A stretch of DNA of 64,000 nucleotides from Rhizobium sp. N324 (lineage in GTDB: Bacteria > Pseudomonadota > Alphaproteobacteria > Rhizobiales > Rhizobiaceae). The notes under the pieces were generated by a model. The model did not search any database, was not told where the DNA came from, and worked only from the letters and a program-made list of their open reading frames with translations. A program made the position numbers and the translations under genes. Below are positions 16,690 to 25,018 of this stretch, piece by piece. Location of the stretch: positions 2,049,001-2,113,000 of the forward strand of contig NZ_CP013630.1 of assembly GCF_001664485.1 (NCBI RefSeq). The letters run 5' to 3'. Numbering within the stretch: position 1 is the stretch's first letter; the number at the start of each line of letters is the position of its first letter.

Positions 16690-17028
16690 TTATCTAACGG
16701 TCAGCCGATAGACCGACAGGCCATAGTAGTCGCCGTTTAATTTGCCGACACCGCATTCGTAATCTCCCCGGTTTAAGCCCGCGTCCGAGGCGGCAAAGGC
16801 TAATCCGTTCACTGCGGCTCGGCATTCATCGACGCTTTTAAGGCCGGGTCTACTTTGGAACACAGATAAGTTTGATCGATCAGGGTAATAGAACGCATCA
16901 ACGGTTTCCCATGGCGCCGCGTCCTCTTTATAGAGTTGGTTCGCGACAAATCTCCCTGGATCACCGAACCAAAACCATAGGGCTACGCCGCCGCAAACGA
17001 GTAGTGGCACAAAGCCGTTGTCGCTCAT
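16690..17028 (-). CDS. small membrane-anchored hypothetical protein
   Basis: A 112-residue protein. ATG 17028 is preferred to ATG 17034 because GGGAGG then has proper spacing, and ATG 17028 overlaps the upstream stop as ATGA. One membrane segment near the start (FVPLLVCGGVALWFWFG) is followed by an exported domain with two Cys residues (DECRAA, DYECGVG). Function unknown. It is coupled to the upstream lipoprotein gene. Confidence 0.6.
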   Translation of the reverse strand: MSDNGFVPLLVCGGVALWFWFGDPGRFVANQLYKEDAAPWETVDAFYYPDRSNLSVFQSRPGLKSVDECRAAVNGLAFAASDAGLNRGDYECGVGKLNGDYYGLSVYRLTVR

Positions 17029-17459
17029 TGCCATCCTCCCGGACGAGACATCGCGCTTCTACCGCCACACCTGTTGCCTGCGGCGTCGTATTGCCAATCG
17101 TACTGGCAGTTGCCACGATACCGCCTCGATGGCGCGTAGTAGCCGCCGCCGCAGTTGCCGTTCGCACATACCGCCGCCGCTGTCCCGACCAACGCCAGCC
17201 CCACAAGCACGGCAGCGGCCTGCTTTTGCTGAGCGACCATCTGTTGACATTCCAACATGCTCATCCCGCGTCGATTCACTTCGGCAACGAGCTGGAATTG
17301 AAACGCTGGATCTTGCGTTTCCAATGCAGTCTTGCAGAGCGCGGCTTTGCTCACGGCCGATGGCTTGTTGTTGAACTCAGCCGGCGTCGTAGTGCAGCTC
17401 GCCAACGCAAGCGACATTGCCACGGCGCCATAGCGCCGGACTATCAAACTAATTTTCAC
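17025..17459 (-). CDS. small lipoprotein, prophage cargo
   Basis: A 144-residue protein with a lipoprotein signal (LALASC, lipidated Cys22). The middle contains MLECQQMVAQQKQAAAVLVG and a hydrophobic AVLVGLALVGTAAAV segment (about residues 87-101), followed by a Gly/Tyr/Cys-rich end. First gene of a leftward set with the 112- and 50-residue proteins. Together they look like envelope-modifying or superinfection-exclusion cargo, which is inference from location only. Confidence 0.6.
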   Translation of the reverse strand: MKISLIVRRYGAVAMSLALASCTTTPAEFNNKPSAVSKAALCKTALETQDPAFQFQLVAEVNRRGMSMLECQQMVAQQKQAAAVLVGLALVGTAAAVCANGNCGGGYYAPSRRYRGNCQYDWQYDAAGNRCGGRSAMSRPGGWQ

Positions 17460-17710
17460 GGATAACCCCTCAGTTGCCCGCTACCAACATCGCAGAGTTT
17501 CGCTCCACGTCAAATTGCATCTTAAGGCATCGTTAACGCAGCCAGAAAGTGCAGCCACGTTCGCGCTATCGCGCGACAACTTGTGTGTTCCCTGGCTCGA
17601 TAGAGGATGAACGTGCTAGGCCTACTAAAGTGCGAGAGGCCCAGCGCAACCTTATCCGGGCGCCGGATTGCAGGTGGTTGCAATATCACTTGTGGATAGT
17701 AATCAGAGCT

Positions 17711-17893
17711 TCATGATACCGAAAGGTAGCCGTTGCCGATGAGCCAGTCTCTGAGGATTTTCCGGATCGCTTCTGACTGATTGATTGGAGGGTCCGCCTG
17801 GGCTCGAAAAACTTCGATTGCATCCAATAGCTCATCATTCAGAGCCACAAGTTTTTTAACCGGGAATTCTACTGGTCTGCCGCGTAGTGCCAT
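17711..17893 (-). CDS. ribbon-helix-helix (CopG-like) regulator
   Basis: A 60-residue protein with the RHH layout: a short beta strand (VEFPVKKLVAL), helix 1 (DELLDAIEVFRAQ) and helix 2 (QSEAIRKILRDWLI). RHH dimers bind short palindromes through the strand. An 11-of-12 inverted repeat lies just upstream, between this gene and the divergent one, and fits autoregulation. Confidence 0.65.
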   Translation of the reverse strand: MALRGRPVEFPVKKLVALNDELLDAIEVFRAQADPPINQSEAIRKILRDWLIGNGYLSVS

Positions 17894-17906
17894 TGGGGAA
17901 TTTCAC

Positions 17907-17942
17907 ATATAGGTAATTGACGGATGAATGAATTACATATAT
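17907..17942. promoter_or_regulatory. inverted repeat, candidate RHH operator
   Basis: Arms ATATAGGTAATT (17907-17918) and AATTACATATAT (17931-17942) match at 11 of 12 positions when inverted, with a 12-base spacer. They sit in the AT-rich gap between the RHH gene and the divergent gene, where an RHH autoregulator would bind. The stretch should also hold the promoters of both genes. Confidence 0.45.
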
Positions 17943-17951
17943 ATGATAATC

Positions 17952-17987
17952 GGGCCGAGGGGAAGCTGGAAACTTCCACATCGGCCC
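17952..17987 (+). promoter_or_regulatory. leader hairpin before the 18017 gene
   Basis: GGGCCGA (17952-17958) pairs with TCGGCCC (17981-17987), and an inner GGAAG (17961-17965) pairs with CTTCC (17973-17977). No T-run follows, so it is not a simple terminator. If the downstream gene starts at 18017 this is a structured 5' leader. If it starts at 17924 the hairpin is coding. Confidence 0.35.
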
Positions 17988-18016
17988 TTACCAAAACCGA
18001 ACATCAGGAGTTCGAC

Positions 18017-18622
18017 ATGGCTGAGCATCTCCGTAACATACATTCTTCAATGGCAAAAGCGATCGAGGAGAACGCTTCTGTCAGTTCCGATCTTCAAGCC
18101 GCAATCGATGATTTGGAACGCACCCACGACGCCTGGATGAATTCCGTACCGAGGCACGTCGACTTGCCCCAAAACGCCGAATGCGAAGCATTCAACCTCG
18201 CCGAGGAGAAGTTCATAAAGCTTCCATGCCGATCTTATGCTGATGTCCTCGCAAAAGTCAGGTATTTACACGATTGCAAGACGTCCGCAGCGAGGACGGT
18301 GTTTTACACCTTTCAAAGTGAAAGCTCCTCTGAGCTTCTTTCCTCGATCCTAGGGATCGAGGAAGAACGCACAGCTGCGGCAGCGTCCGACCCGGCGCCT
18401 GCGAGCATGGATTTCAGCGACGTCTTCTATCAGATCGGCGATCTGGCTCAGCTTTTGGGTGCGACCCACGACATTCTGAATGAAGTGGACTACAGAGAAC
18501 CAAGCGCTCAAGCACTGGAGCGTGTCACGGCTTTGCAGCGGATTGCGCGCGACATGGCCGAGACGCTGTATGATGCTGCTGCGGTTCTCGACGGGCCGCG
18601 CCGGTGGGTGCGGGCTTCGTAG
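18017..18622 (+). CDS. hypothetical helical protein at the prophage edge
   Basis: A 201-residue protein if started at ATG 18017, which has AGGAG six bases upstream. An in-frame ATG at 17924 would add 31 residues but lacks a good ribosome site and overlaps the candidate operator and hairpin. The protein is mostly helical and acidic (EHLRNIHSSMAKAIEENASV; later DFSDVFYQIGDLAQLLGATH) with no recognised domain. It is followed by a good terminator. Probably a prophage accessory gene. Confidence 0.6.
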   Translation: MAEHLRNIHSSMAKAIEENASVSSDLQAAIDDLERTHDAWMNSVPRHVDLPQNAECEAFNLAEEKFIKLPCRSYADVLAKVRYLHDCKTSAARTVFYTFQSESSSELLSSILGIEEERTAAAASDPAPASMDFSDVFYQIGDLAQLLGATHDILNEVDYREPSAQALERVTALQRIARDMAETLYDAAAVLDGPRRWVRAS

Positions 18623-18640
18623 GAAAACTCCGCAGTGCAA

Positions 18641-18676
18641 GCCCGGCTGCCGTCACTGGCGAGCCGGGTTTTCTTT
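18641..18676 (+). terminator. intrinsic terminator after the 18017 gene
   Basis: CCCGGCT (18642-18648) pairs with AGCCGGG (18662-18668), followed by TTTTCTTT. It closes the last rightward gene of the prophage region. Confidence 0.8.
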
Positions 18677-18770
18677 GTGGATATCAGAGGGAAGGTGGGT
18701 CCGCTGTTACCCCTGACGTTACCCTGGGGGCACTCAGAGAGGTTACCTAGGAGTTAAACCCTTGAATTTG

Positions 18771-18847
<77 letters not shown>

Positions 18848-18904
18848 GTCCGGCGGTCGCGTTTACGGCGCGCGACCGGATGCGGCAGTTCTGGACGAGA
18901 AATC

Positions 18905-19210
18905 TCAATGCGTCCAGGGCTGTGTGCGGGTATAGCGGAAATTATCCGGATAGGCGACAACCTGGCGGACCGGATCCTTCGGGGCGATGACCCTGTATTC
19001 GATGCCGTTGCGCTGGGCATAGGCTTCGGCCAGTTCCTGCGTTTCGAAGGTGAGTTTCACCTGCTGGCGCATATCGCCGGAGGAGGTGTACCCCATCATC
19101 GGATCGATCTTGCGCGGCGACTCCTGATCGAATTCAAGCACCCAGAGATGAGTCTTGGCCTTGCCGGACTGCATGGCGGTCTTGGCTGGACGATAGATCT
19201 TGGCAGACAT
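18905..19210 (-). CDS. ETC complex I subunit, NDUFS4-like
   Basis: A 101-residue protein of the ETC_C1_NDUFS4 family (accessory subunit of NADH dehydrogenase). Visible signatures are MSAKIYRPAKTAMQSGKAKT, VLEFDQESPRKIDPMMGYTS, VKLTFETQELAEAYAQRNGI and the C-terminal YPDNFRYTRTQPW. ATG 19210 gives the family's usual start. The longer frame to 19285 is not conserved-looking. It is co-directional with tRNA-Arg 57 bases downstream. The same gene-plus-tRNA block was once duplicated in inverted form at 22691-22987. Confidence 0.9.
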   Translation of the reverse strand: MSAKIYRPAKTAMQSGKAKTHLWVLEFDQESPRKIDPMMGYTSSGDMRQQVKLTFETQELAEAYAQRNGIEYRVIAPKDPVRQVVAYPDNFRYTRTQPWTH

Positions 19211-19521
19211 GACTGCGCGTCTCCGACTATGCGGGCAGCGCCCGCCTGTGATGGTCTGAGCCCATTGCCGGGGCTCTTTCTTCATCGCTAGAGATAGCGC
19301 GAAGAGATCAATTTTGCTTATCCGCGATTCCTCGGCTTTTCAAGAAAAAAGGCGGTGTATGAGGCGCTGCTGGTCCATCGCGATGATAAGGCGATGCTGC
19401 GGAAACAAGCAGAACGGTTGCGCAATATTACCGACCGTCTCATGTTGTGATCACAAGCTGATTGCCGCAACCAGCCCTCGGGACTATTTACGGCTCAGTC
19501 AATATCAATGGATTTGCACGC

Positions 19522-19635
19522 ATGATGAGACGTTCGGCGGAGTTCAATGCCATTGTGATCGGGGCCGGCATTACGGCTTTCTTCTACGTTGCCATCAGCT
19601 ACGCCCAATATATCGGCCTGCTCGAAGGCGGCTGA
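19522..19635 (+). CDS. 37-residue membrane protein
   Basis: A short frame: [18 protein letters not shown], then [19 protein letters not shown], with one membrane segment (about residues 10-30) after a basic start. The translation is typical of small single-pass proteins, and no stronger frame competes here. The 311-bp stretch before it (19211-19521) holds only a 31-codon GTG frame of doubtful status. Function unknown. Confidence 0.45.
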   Translation: MMRRSAEFNAIVIGAGITAFFYVAISYAQYIGLLEGG

Positions 19636-19792
19636 GGCGGTTCTCTCGCGACGTCCAGTGCGTCCGGCGGCGCAGAGGTGCGCCATCCAGATTTTTCTGT
19701 TGCCATCGACATATCAGGCGGGATTCTTCGAGCGGAGCTGGATTTATGGGTTGCGACGGCGAGGTGAACCGTGTATTTCCCCGCGCACGGCA

Positions 19793-19869
<77 letters not shown>

Positions 19870-20158
19870 TTCAATATCCTGATATCTTGCATCTTTGACG
19901 GCTGCATCATGGCCCGCATTGTCGGGCGTGCGTCCGGCCAACTGCTTCTGGAAACGGATGACAGACCGCCAAAGAGCGTCGCATCAAACTTGAGTGATGC
20001 GACGCTCTTTGGCTTTGTTATATGCATGAGTGCCACGTTGATCACCATCAACCTTCCGTCCGACGATGAACGGAGACCTTGGTGTCCGAACGCCTGACCG
20101 GCGCTCGGATTGTCAGCACGATTGTTGTGGCGATCGGACGACCGCCACAACGCTATCG

Positions 20159-22204
20159 TTACAGGAGAAAATCACCTGCCCCCAGGTGGACGAGGCCCTT
20201 CAGCTGAACCTCGAAGTCATGAATGCCGTCGCCGTTAATGTCGGCCTGGATAACGGTAACATCGCTCGCAGATCCGGCGTGGTCGTCATAGTGCCACGCG
20301 AGCGCGCCAGCCTTGTGATCGAACAAGGCATTCTCCTGTGCCTGGAAATGGAAGGTACCATTGCCCGCCGCAGAGCCATTCGCATCGATCGCCGAGAGGT
20401 CGATCTTATCCACGCCGTGCTGGAAGTCGGTGATGCCGTCGCGGTTCAAGCCGGACCCGGTTTCCGTCGGTGCCTTCAAGATAAACGTATCCTCACCGAT
20501 GCCACCGGTCATGATGTCCTTTCCGGCACCACCAATGAGGACATCATTGCCCGCGCCGCCGTCCAGCTTGTCCGCGCCCGCCCCGCCATTGAGAACGTTG
20601 CCGCCGCCGTTGCCGCCGGTCAGCACGTCGTTGTAGCTTGAGCCGGTCAAGTTTTCGATGCCGACGATCTTGTCACCGGCGGCCTGGCCGCCCGATGCCG
20701 CCTTAGTCGCCAAGTTGACGTTGACCGCGCCGGAGCCCTCATAGCTGGCCGTGTCGTTGCCAGTACCGCCGTCGAGCACGTCCGCGCCGGCGCCGCCCTT
20801 CAACACGTCACTACCGCCGAGACCCTTGAAGGTTTCGTTGCCGCCGTTGGACTGGCCGGTGTGTGGCAGGATGTCGTTACCGTTGGTGCCGATGAATTCC
20901 TTCGTCGGCGTTGTCGGCGTTGTCGGCGTTGTCGGTTGCGTCGGCGTTGTCGGCGTTGTCGGCGTTGTCGGTGTTGTCGGTGTTGTCGGTGTTGTCGGCG
21001 TGGTTGGCGTCGAGGTGGAGCCCGATTCGTAGGCACCCATATCGACAGTTCCCACGACGCGAGCGTGGCCGTCCAGGTCGACCGAGCCGACGCCGTACTT
21101 GCTGGTTCCGCCGTCGATCGCTGCCGAGCCCGAGGCGAGGTGGAAGTTGTCGCTCGCTGCCCCCGCGAAATGCGGATCGATGCCGAGCTTGTTGCCGTTC
21201 GCCGTGCTCGGCATAGCGTTGCCGCCGTCGGTCCTGACCGAGGCCTGGCCGGCCGTGCCGTTGTAGGTGTTGTTGTTGGCCCAGACGACGTTAGCGTTGG
21301 TATAGCCGCCGTACGACGTGTTATCGACCGCAGTGTTGTTCTTGTTCACCGACGGGTCGGCTACGGCGATGTTGTTGGTCCAGGTGTTGTTGCTCGACTG
21401 CGCGTTGCTGAGTTCGCCGCGCCAGGTGCCGTCGTTCAGCGGGTCCTGATTGTTGTGGTATGCGGTGTTGTTCTGCACCGTGACGGAGTCGCTCCAGGCA
21501 ACTTGGATGCCTTTGCCGCCGTTCTCATAGACCAGGTTGTTGTCGACCAGGGTCTTGAACGTATAGTTCGGATGACCATCCGTCTGCGTGCTCTGAAAAT
21601 CATCGATGATGATGCCGTTGCCGTCGGTGTGCGCACCCGTCTTGGTGACGTTGTCGTGCGAGATGTTGTTTTGTACGACATTCCGGTAGCCGGTCGTCGA
21701 GGTATCGCCGGTAATGTTCCTGTTCTCGTAGAGCGAGATGCCCGAGAACCAGCCCGTCGACGCGTTGTTGTAGGTCTCGTTGCCTATGACTTTGACGAAG
21801 TCCGAATAGTTGAACTGGATCCCCGACTCCCCACTGTCGTGGACCTTGTTGTTGAGAATTGAGACGTGGTGGACGTTGTTCGCTTCGATGCCGTCACCGT
21901 TGCCGCCCTTGATGTCGAAGCCGTCGATTGTCACGTAGTTGGCGTTGACACTGATCCCGGTGTACGAGCCTGAGGGCGGCCGGATCAGTGCTGCGCCGGG
22001 CACTTCGGAGCGCAGCGTGATGTCGCCCGCCGCCGAGCCGTCCTTGTCGATGTTAATGCTCTCGTTGTAGGTCCCCGCCTTCACCACGACCTCGTCGCCG
22101 GGCTTAAGGTTCGATGCCATCGCGTCGCTGATCGTGCGGAAAGGAGAGGAGGCACTGCCGTTGCCGCTGCTGCTGCCAGTTGTCGCTACGTAGTATGTTG
22201 TCAT
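20159..22204 (-). CDS. secreted right-handed beta-helix protein with C-terminal RTX repeats
   Basis: A 681-residue protein from ATG 22204 (GAGGAAC seven bases upstream). The N-terminus TTYYVATTGSSSGNGSASSP and GDEVVVKAGTYNESINI open a parallel beta-helix with many Asn-rich rungs (to about 380), ending in a choice-of-anchor-Q-like motif (DPHFAGAASDNFHLASGSAA, then VDMGAYESG). A Thr/Pro repeat linker follows. RTX nonapeptides come next (GGAGADVLDGGTGND, GGAGNDVLIGGAGKD), then a terminal segment (FQHGVDKIDLSAIDANG). No Sec signal is seen, so type I secretion with calcium-dependent folding is expected. A polysaccharide lyase/epimerase or adhesin role is likely. No T1SS gene is nearby. Confidence 0.8.
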   Translation of the reverse strand: MTTYYVATTGSSSGNGSASSPFRTISDAMASNLKPGDEVVVKAGTYNESINIDKDGSAAGDITLRSEVPGAALIRPPSGSYTGISVNANYVTIDGFDIKGGNGDGIEANNVHHVSILNNKVHDSGESGIQFNYSDFVKVIGNETYNNASTGWFSGISLYENRNITGDTSTTGYRNVVQNNISHDNVTKTGAHTDGNGIIIDDFQSTQTDGHPNYTFKTLVDNNLVYENGGKGIQVAWSDSVTVQNNTAYHNNQDPLNDGTWRGELSNAQSSNNTWTNNIAVADPSVNKNNTAVDNTSYGGYTNANVVWANNNTYNGTAGQASVRTDGGNAMPSTANGNKLGIDPHFAGAASDNFHLASGSAAIDGGTSKYGVGSVDLDGHARVVGTVDMGAYESGSTSTPTTPTTPTTPTTPTTPTTPTTPTQPTTPTTPTTPTKEFIGTNGNDILPHTGQSNGGNETFKGLGGSDVLKGGAGADVLDGGTGNDTASYEGSGAVNVNLATKAASGGQAAGDKIVGIENLTGSSYNDVLTGGNGGGNVLNGGAGADKLDGGAGNDVLIGGAGKDIMTGGIGEDTFILKAPTETGSGLNRDGITDFQHGVDKIDLSAIDANGSAAGNGTFHFQAQENALFDHKAGALAWHYDDHAGSASDVTVIQADINGDGIHDFEVQLKGLVHLGAGDFLL
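20901..21011 (-). repeat. in-frame 9-bp tandem repeats coding the Thr-Pro-Thr linker
   Basis: About a dozen units of GTTGTCGGC (plus-strand view; with variants GTTGTCGGT, GCGTCGGCG) code Thr-Pro-Thr repeats between the beta-helix and RTX parts. The unit is a multiple of three, so slippage would change linker length without a frameshift. Not a CRISPR: no spacers. Confidence 0.85.
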
Positions 22205-22690
22205 GGTCTTGTTCCTCAACCCCTGCCCGTTAATATTTTAGGTTAATCATGTCTTACGGCGGGGGGTTATAGGGCGACATTCCGGACGGCGCAACAGCAA
22301 CGCGACGGTAAGTACTTGAGAATCATAGCCATATTGCTGCCACAATATCTCAATCACTTCGATGTTACGTTTTGAAATATTTGTGGAATTTCGAGTCGCC
22401 CAAATTGGGGCAGTATTAATGTCCCGCATTTCGCGAATTATTCTTTCTGCAACTATAGCGAAATGCATCTATTGAAAACATTAGAAAAACCTGACGGCGC
22501 CGCTGGATTCTTCTTGCCAAAGGCGGAATCGACATTTTTTTCTGAATTTAGCATTTTTGGGCAGAATCGCCCTAATAATTGGCACTGATTGAGATGCTAG
22601 GGGCAGGTGATTCGACCGAATCCGTTGCGCAGCATTCCAAAGCGCCACCGCTTTCCCGCCGAGATCATCGGGCATTTGCTGTGGCTGCAA
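22205..22690. other. 486-bp AT-richer gap upstream of the RTX gene
   Basis: It holds the upstream region of the leftward RTX gene. A 73-codon frame at 22247-22468 on the minus strand has a plausible composition but no ribosome site or recognised motif, so it is not called. No RNA gene or terminator was recognised. The base composition is visibly less GC-rich than in the neighbouring genes. Confidence 0.4.
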
Positions 22691-22870
22691 CACCTCCTCC
22701 GGCGGTACGCGCAGGGAGGTGAAGCTCACCTTCGAAACACAGGAGCTGGCTAAAGCCTACGCCCAGTGCAAGGGCATCGAATAAAGGGTCATCGCCCGAA
22801 GGATCCGGTCCGCCAGGTCGTCGCCTATCTTGCTATTTCCACTAAACCCGCACGCAGCCCCACGCATTGA
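22691..22870 (+). pseudogene. decayed inverted copy of the ETC NDUFS4-like gene (3' part)
   Basis: It reads KLTFETQELAKAYAQCKGIE, then a stop (TAA) where the intact gene has Tyr, then frame-shifted similarity to VIAPKDPVRQVVAYPDN, and ends at CACGCATTGA like the intact gene's stop. It matches the reverse complement of 18905-19088 closely. The 5' part of the gene is absent. Confidence 0.85.
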
Positions 22871-22927
22871 GATTTATCGTCCAGGACTGCCGCATCCGGT
22901 GGCGCTGCGTAAACGCGACCGCCGGAC

Positions 22928-22987
22928 GGCCCCTCAGTTCCGCTGAATAGAGCCCTGCCTTCTAAGCAGGTTGTCGTTGGGGCGCCA
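22928..22987 (+). pseudogene. tRNA-Arg(UCU) pseudogene
   Basis: It starts GGCCCCTCAG, keeps the whole anticodon arm (CCTGCCTTCTAAGCAGG) and ends GGGGCGCCA, but the T-arm is deleted and the acceptor no longer pairs well. It follows the ETC relic at the same relative spacing as in the intact locus. Not expected to be functional. Confidence 0.85.
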
Positions 22988-23083
22988 TTTAACGATTGCA
23001 TCGCCACTATCGTCTGAGCAATTTCGCGACGCGAGAGCGCAGGTGTTTTATGAAAGTGCTCTGCGACATGGCGTTTCATAGAT

Positions 23084-24313
23084 TCAGTCCGCCGTCCCGA
23101 ATATTGCTTGCACCAACTTGTCCTTCTCGGCCGACTGGGCAGGCGAGTTACCCCTTGCGAACACGAGTGTCCTCCATGCATCACGGCCGGTGACGACAAT
23201 GGTCACCTCGACGCTGGCGTCACTGATTTTTACAGACTTCCCTGTGGCTCGCAGAGCGGGTATCCCCTGAACAGTCAGTGGCTTCCATTCAGTGTTGATA
23301 CGAACGTCCGAGGCAACGGCCTTCTTGATCGCATCCGCATAGACGACGGGTTCCATTCCCTCTGACGAAAGCCGCTGGTAGCCGAGCAGGGCCTCGGCGA
23401 GTAGTTCGTTAGAAGCGAAGTAGAAAGTGCGACCGCTGTCGGTCGTCATTTCCTCCACCCTCCAGGTCTTTCCGATGGTTGCTGGCCTCTTCGTCACCGG
23501 GTTGACCCACGTCTGGGTCGCAGCGAGGTTATGGGAAGCCTGTTGATCTTCGACTCGCAGGACGATGTTGCCCGCGAACAGGCCCATAACGACCACGATC
23601 GCTGCTCCAAGCCGCACCTTCGACGGATTGGCGACGACCGCAGGATTGCCTTCGTCGTAGCTTGCCGCCTTACCTTCCGCGAGGCGACGATATTGGCCGA
23701 TTTGCGTGAAGAGGGCGACAAAGGGTATGCCAAGACCCAGACCGGCGGCCCACACCTTGAACTCTCTACCGAGGAAGAAGCCGATGCGGCTACGGCCAGA
23801 GGGAGCGGGGACGCGCACACCGACGATAGCCTTGCCGGGCGTAGAACCCGTTGCGACCATGCATAGGGCGACGAATAGAGCGACGAACGGTAACAGAAGG
23901 AGACCGAATAGGCTGCTGTTCATCGTAGCAATCTGTAAGTAGATGTCGGGCGCATACAGGGCCGACAGGAGCCCGATAGCGAACGCCAACAGCGGCACAA
24001 ATAAAAGATTGTCGATGAACCTCGCCCAGAAACGAGGCCATGGTCGAGGCGAGATGACCATGCCTTCTCCTCCCGCCCGCGGCTCGAATGCGGGCGGTGG
24101 CCGCTTTGCAGGTTGGCTAACAGGAAAAGGCGGTGGCATAACGAAGGCGGACGCAAACTCTGGATGTTCGATGGCGGGTTGCCATGCATCCATTCCCTCA
24201 TGCCAAAGGTAGGTTTCCTTTTTGATCTGCCCGTTCTTGATGCGTTCTTGAAGTTCGTCTGCGCCAACAGAACCCTTTCGTTCCTCCTCGAACACATAAT
24301 ACCAATCTGTCAT
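23084..24313 (-). CDS. GYF_2 plus RDD domain membrane protein
   Basis: A 409-residue protein. Residues 1-50 look like a GYF_2 domain (WYYVFEEERKGSVGADELQE, then GQIKKETYLWHEGMDAWQPA). From about residue 93 an RDD domain follows: RFWARFIDNLLFVPLLAFAI with the Arg-Asp signature, two more membrane segments, and STPGKAIVGVRV. A further membrane segment (about 235-255) leads to an exported C-terminal domain of about 150 residues with no recognised family. The GYF_2-RDD pairing is known in bacteria, but its function is unclear. Transport or membrane-stress roles have been proposed for RDD proteins. Confidence 0.75.
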   Translation of the reverse strand: MTDWYYVFEEERKGSVGADELQERIKNGQIKKETYLWHEGMDAWQPAIEHPEFASAFVMPPPFPVSQPAKRPPPAFEPRAGGEGMVISPRPWPRFWARFIDNLLFVPLLAFAIGLLSALYAPDIYLQIATMNSSLFGLLLLPFVALFVALCMVATGSTPGKAIVGVRVPAPSGRSRIGFFLGREFKVWAAGLGLGIPFVALFTQIGQYRRLAEGKAASYDEGNPAVVANPSKVRLGAAIVVVMGLFAGNIVLRVEDQQASHNLAATQTWVNPVTKRPATIGKTWRVEEMTTDSGRTFYFASNELLAEALLGYQRLSSEGMEPVVYADAIKKAVASDVRINTEWKPLTVQGIPALRATGKSVKISDASVEVTIVVTGRDAWRTLVFARGNSPAQSAEKDKLVQAIFGTAD

Positions 24314-24472
24314 GCCTTAGCCCCGTGCTCTCTATGCCGACAGCGAGCAGTAGCGTCGAACGTCCGGAAGTTGCCGCAAAGCGATGAGGCAAACGCTAAT
24401 CGCATTACCGGTACACCAAGATCGGTTCGTCGCTACGCTACCCCTAAGCGAATTCGGGTGTGTCGATCCCGT

Positions 24473-24805
24473 CTAGCGACCCTGAAGAATTTTGATCAGC
24501 TTCGGTGAGGGACGGTGGCGTTTGATGTCGACGATATCGTCATAGGTGGCCCGACCGGAAATCACCGCATTCACAAATCGACTGCATGCAACTCGCGGAG
24601 CGTCTTTGTCCGAGGCGTCGGTCAGAAGGCCAAAGATGCGACGGGCGTTTGCGTCGAAGCCGTTCGCGCAATCTTTAATTGCTTCATTTCGCGCTCTTGA
24701 GCTGCCCTGCAGCAATGTGACGTAAGTATCGTAGTCCTGGCGCGTCGGCACGCAGGCAGTGAGCAATCCCATGGCAATCATTACTGTTATAGTACGAGCG
24801 CGCAT
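24473..24805 (-). CDS. small lipoprotein
   Basis: A 110-residue protein. The start at ATG 24805 gives the signal MRARTITVMIAMGLLTAC with a LLTAC lipobox (Cys18), and GGGAATAG lies upstream. ATG 24832 would add 9 residues before the signal. The mature part is helical (TYVTLLQGSSRARNEAIKDC, then ARRIFGLLTDASDKDA) with two further Cys residues. Function unknown. Confidence 0.6.
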   Translation of the reverse strand: MRARTITVMIAMGLLTACVPTRQDYDTYVTLLQGSSRARNEAIKDCANGFDANARRIFGLLTDASDKDAPRVACSRFVNAVISGRATYDDIVDIKRHRPSPKLIKILQGR

Positions 24806-25018
24806 TATTATTCTATTCCCTTTATTACCCAATGATCGGCGTCAGATGTTTATTTCGATTCGTGCGACGCGCGAAAGACCCCGCGCGAAATCGCAAGGAT
24901 TTCGCCGGCAGGTAGAAGTGATTTTGCTCAAATTATGGATGAATCACAGCCGCTCCGGCCGGAATTCCGGAACGGTTGTTACGACCGCGTGTCCCGCTGT
25001 CGCGAGCTTCAGCTCTTC

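Noticed and set aside
17924-18016. 31-residue N-terminal extension of the last prophage gene
   Set aside because: No ribosome site at 17924, and it overlaps the operator-like repeat and the hairpin; ATG 18017 has AGGAG.
1-18700. Search for integrase, excisionase and CI-type repressor genes of the prophage
   Set aside because: None found in the window; the only DNA-binding candidates are two RHH-type proteins. They must lie to the left if the prophage is complete.
19355-19450. 31-codon frame from GTG ([20 protein letters not shown])
   Set aside because: Helical and well composed, but too short, with a weak start and no support; kept only as a possibility.
20901-21011. Regular short repeats that could suggest a CRISPR array
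   Set aside because: The unit is 9 bases without spacers and lies in frame within the RTX gene as a Thr-Pro-Thr linker.
20861-21862. 333-codon plus-strand frame opposite the RTX gene
   Set aside because: The translation is Arg/Cys- and Val-rich shadow sequence; the minus-strand frame has beta-helix and RTX motifs.
22247-22468. 73-codon minus-strand frame upstream of the RTX gene
   Set aside because: The composition is plausible (EVIEILWQQYGYDSQVL), but there is no ribosome site, no recognised family, and it ends in an Arg/Pro-rich tail. It could be a relic.
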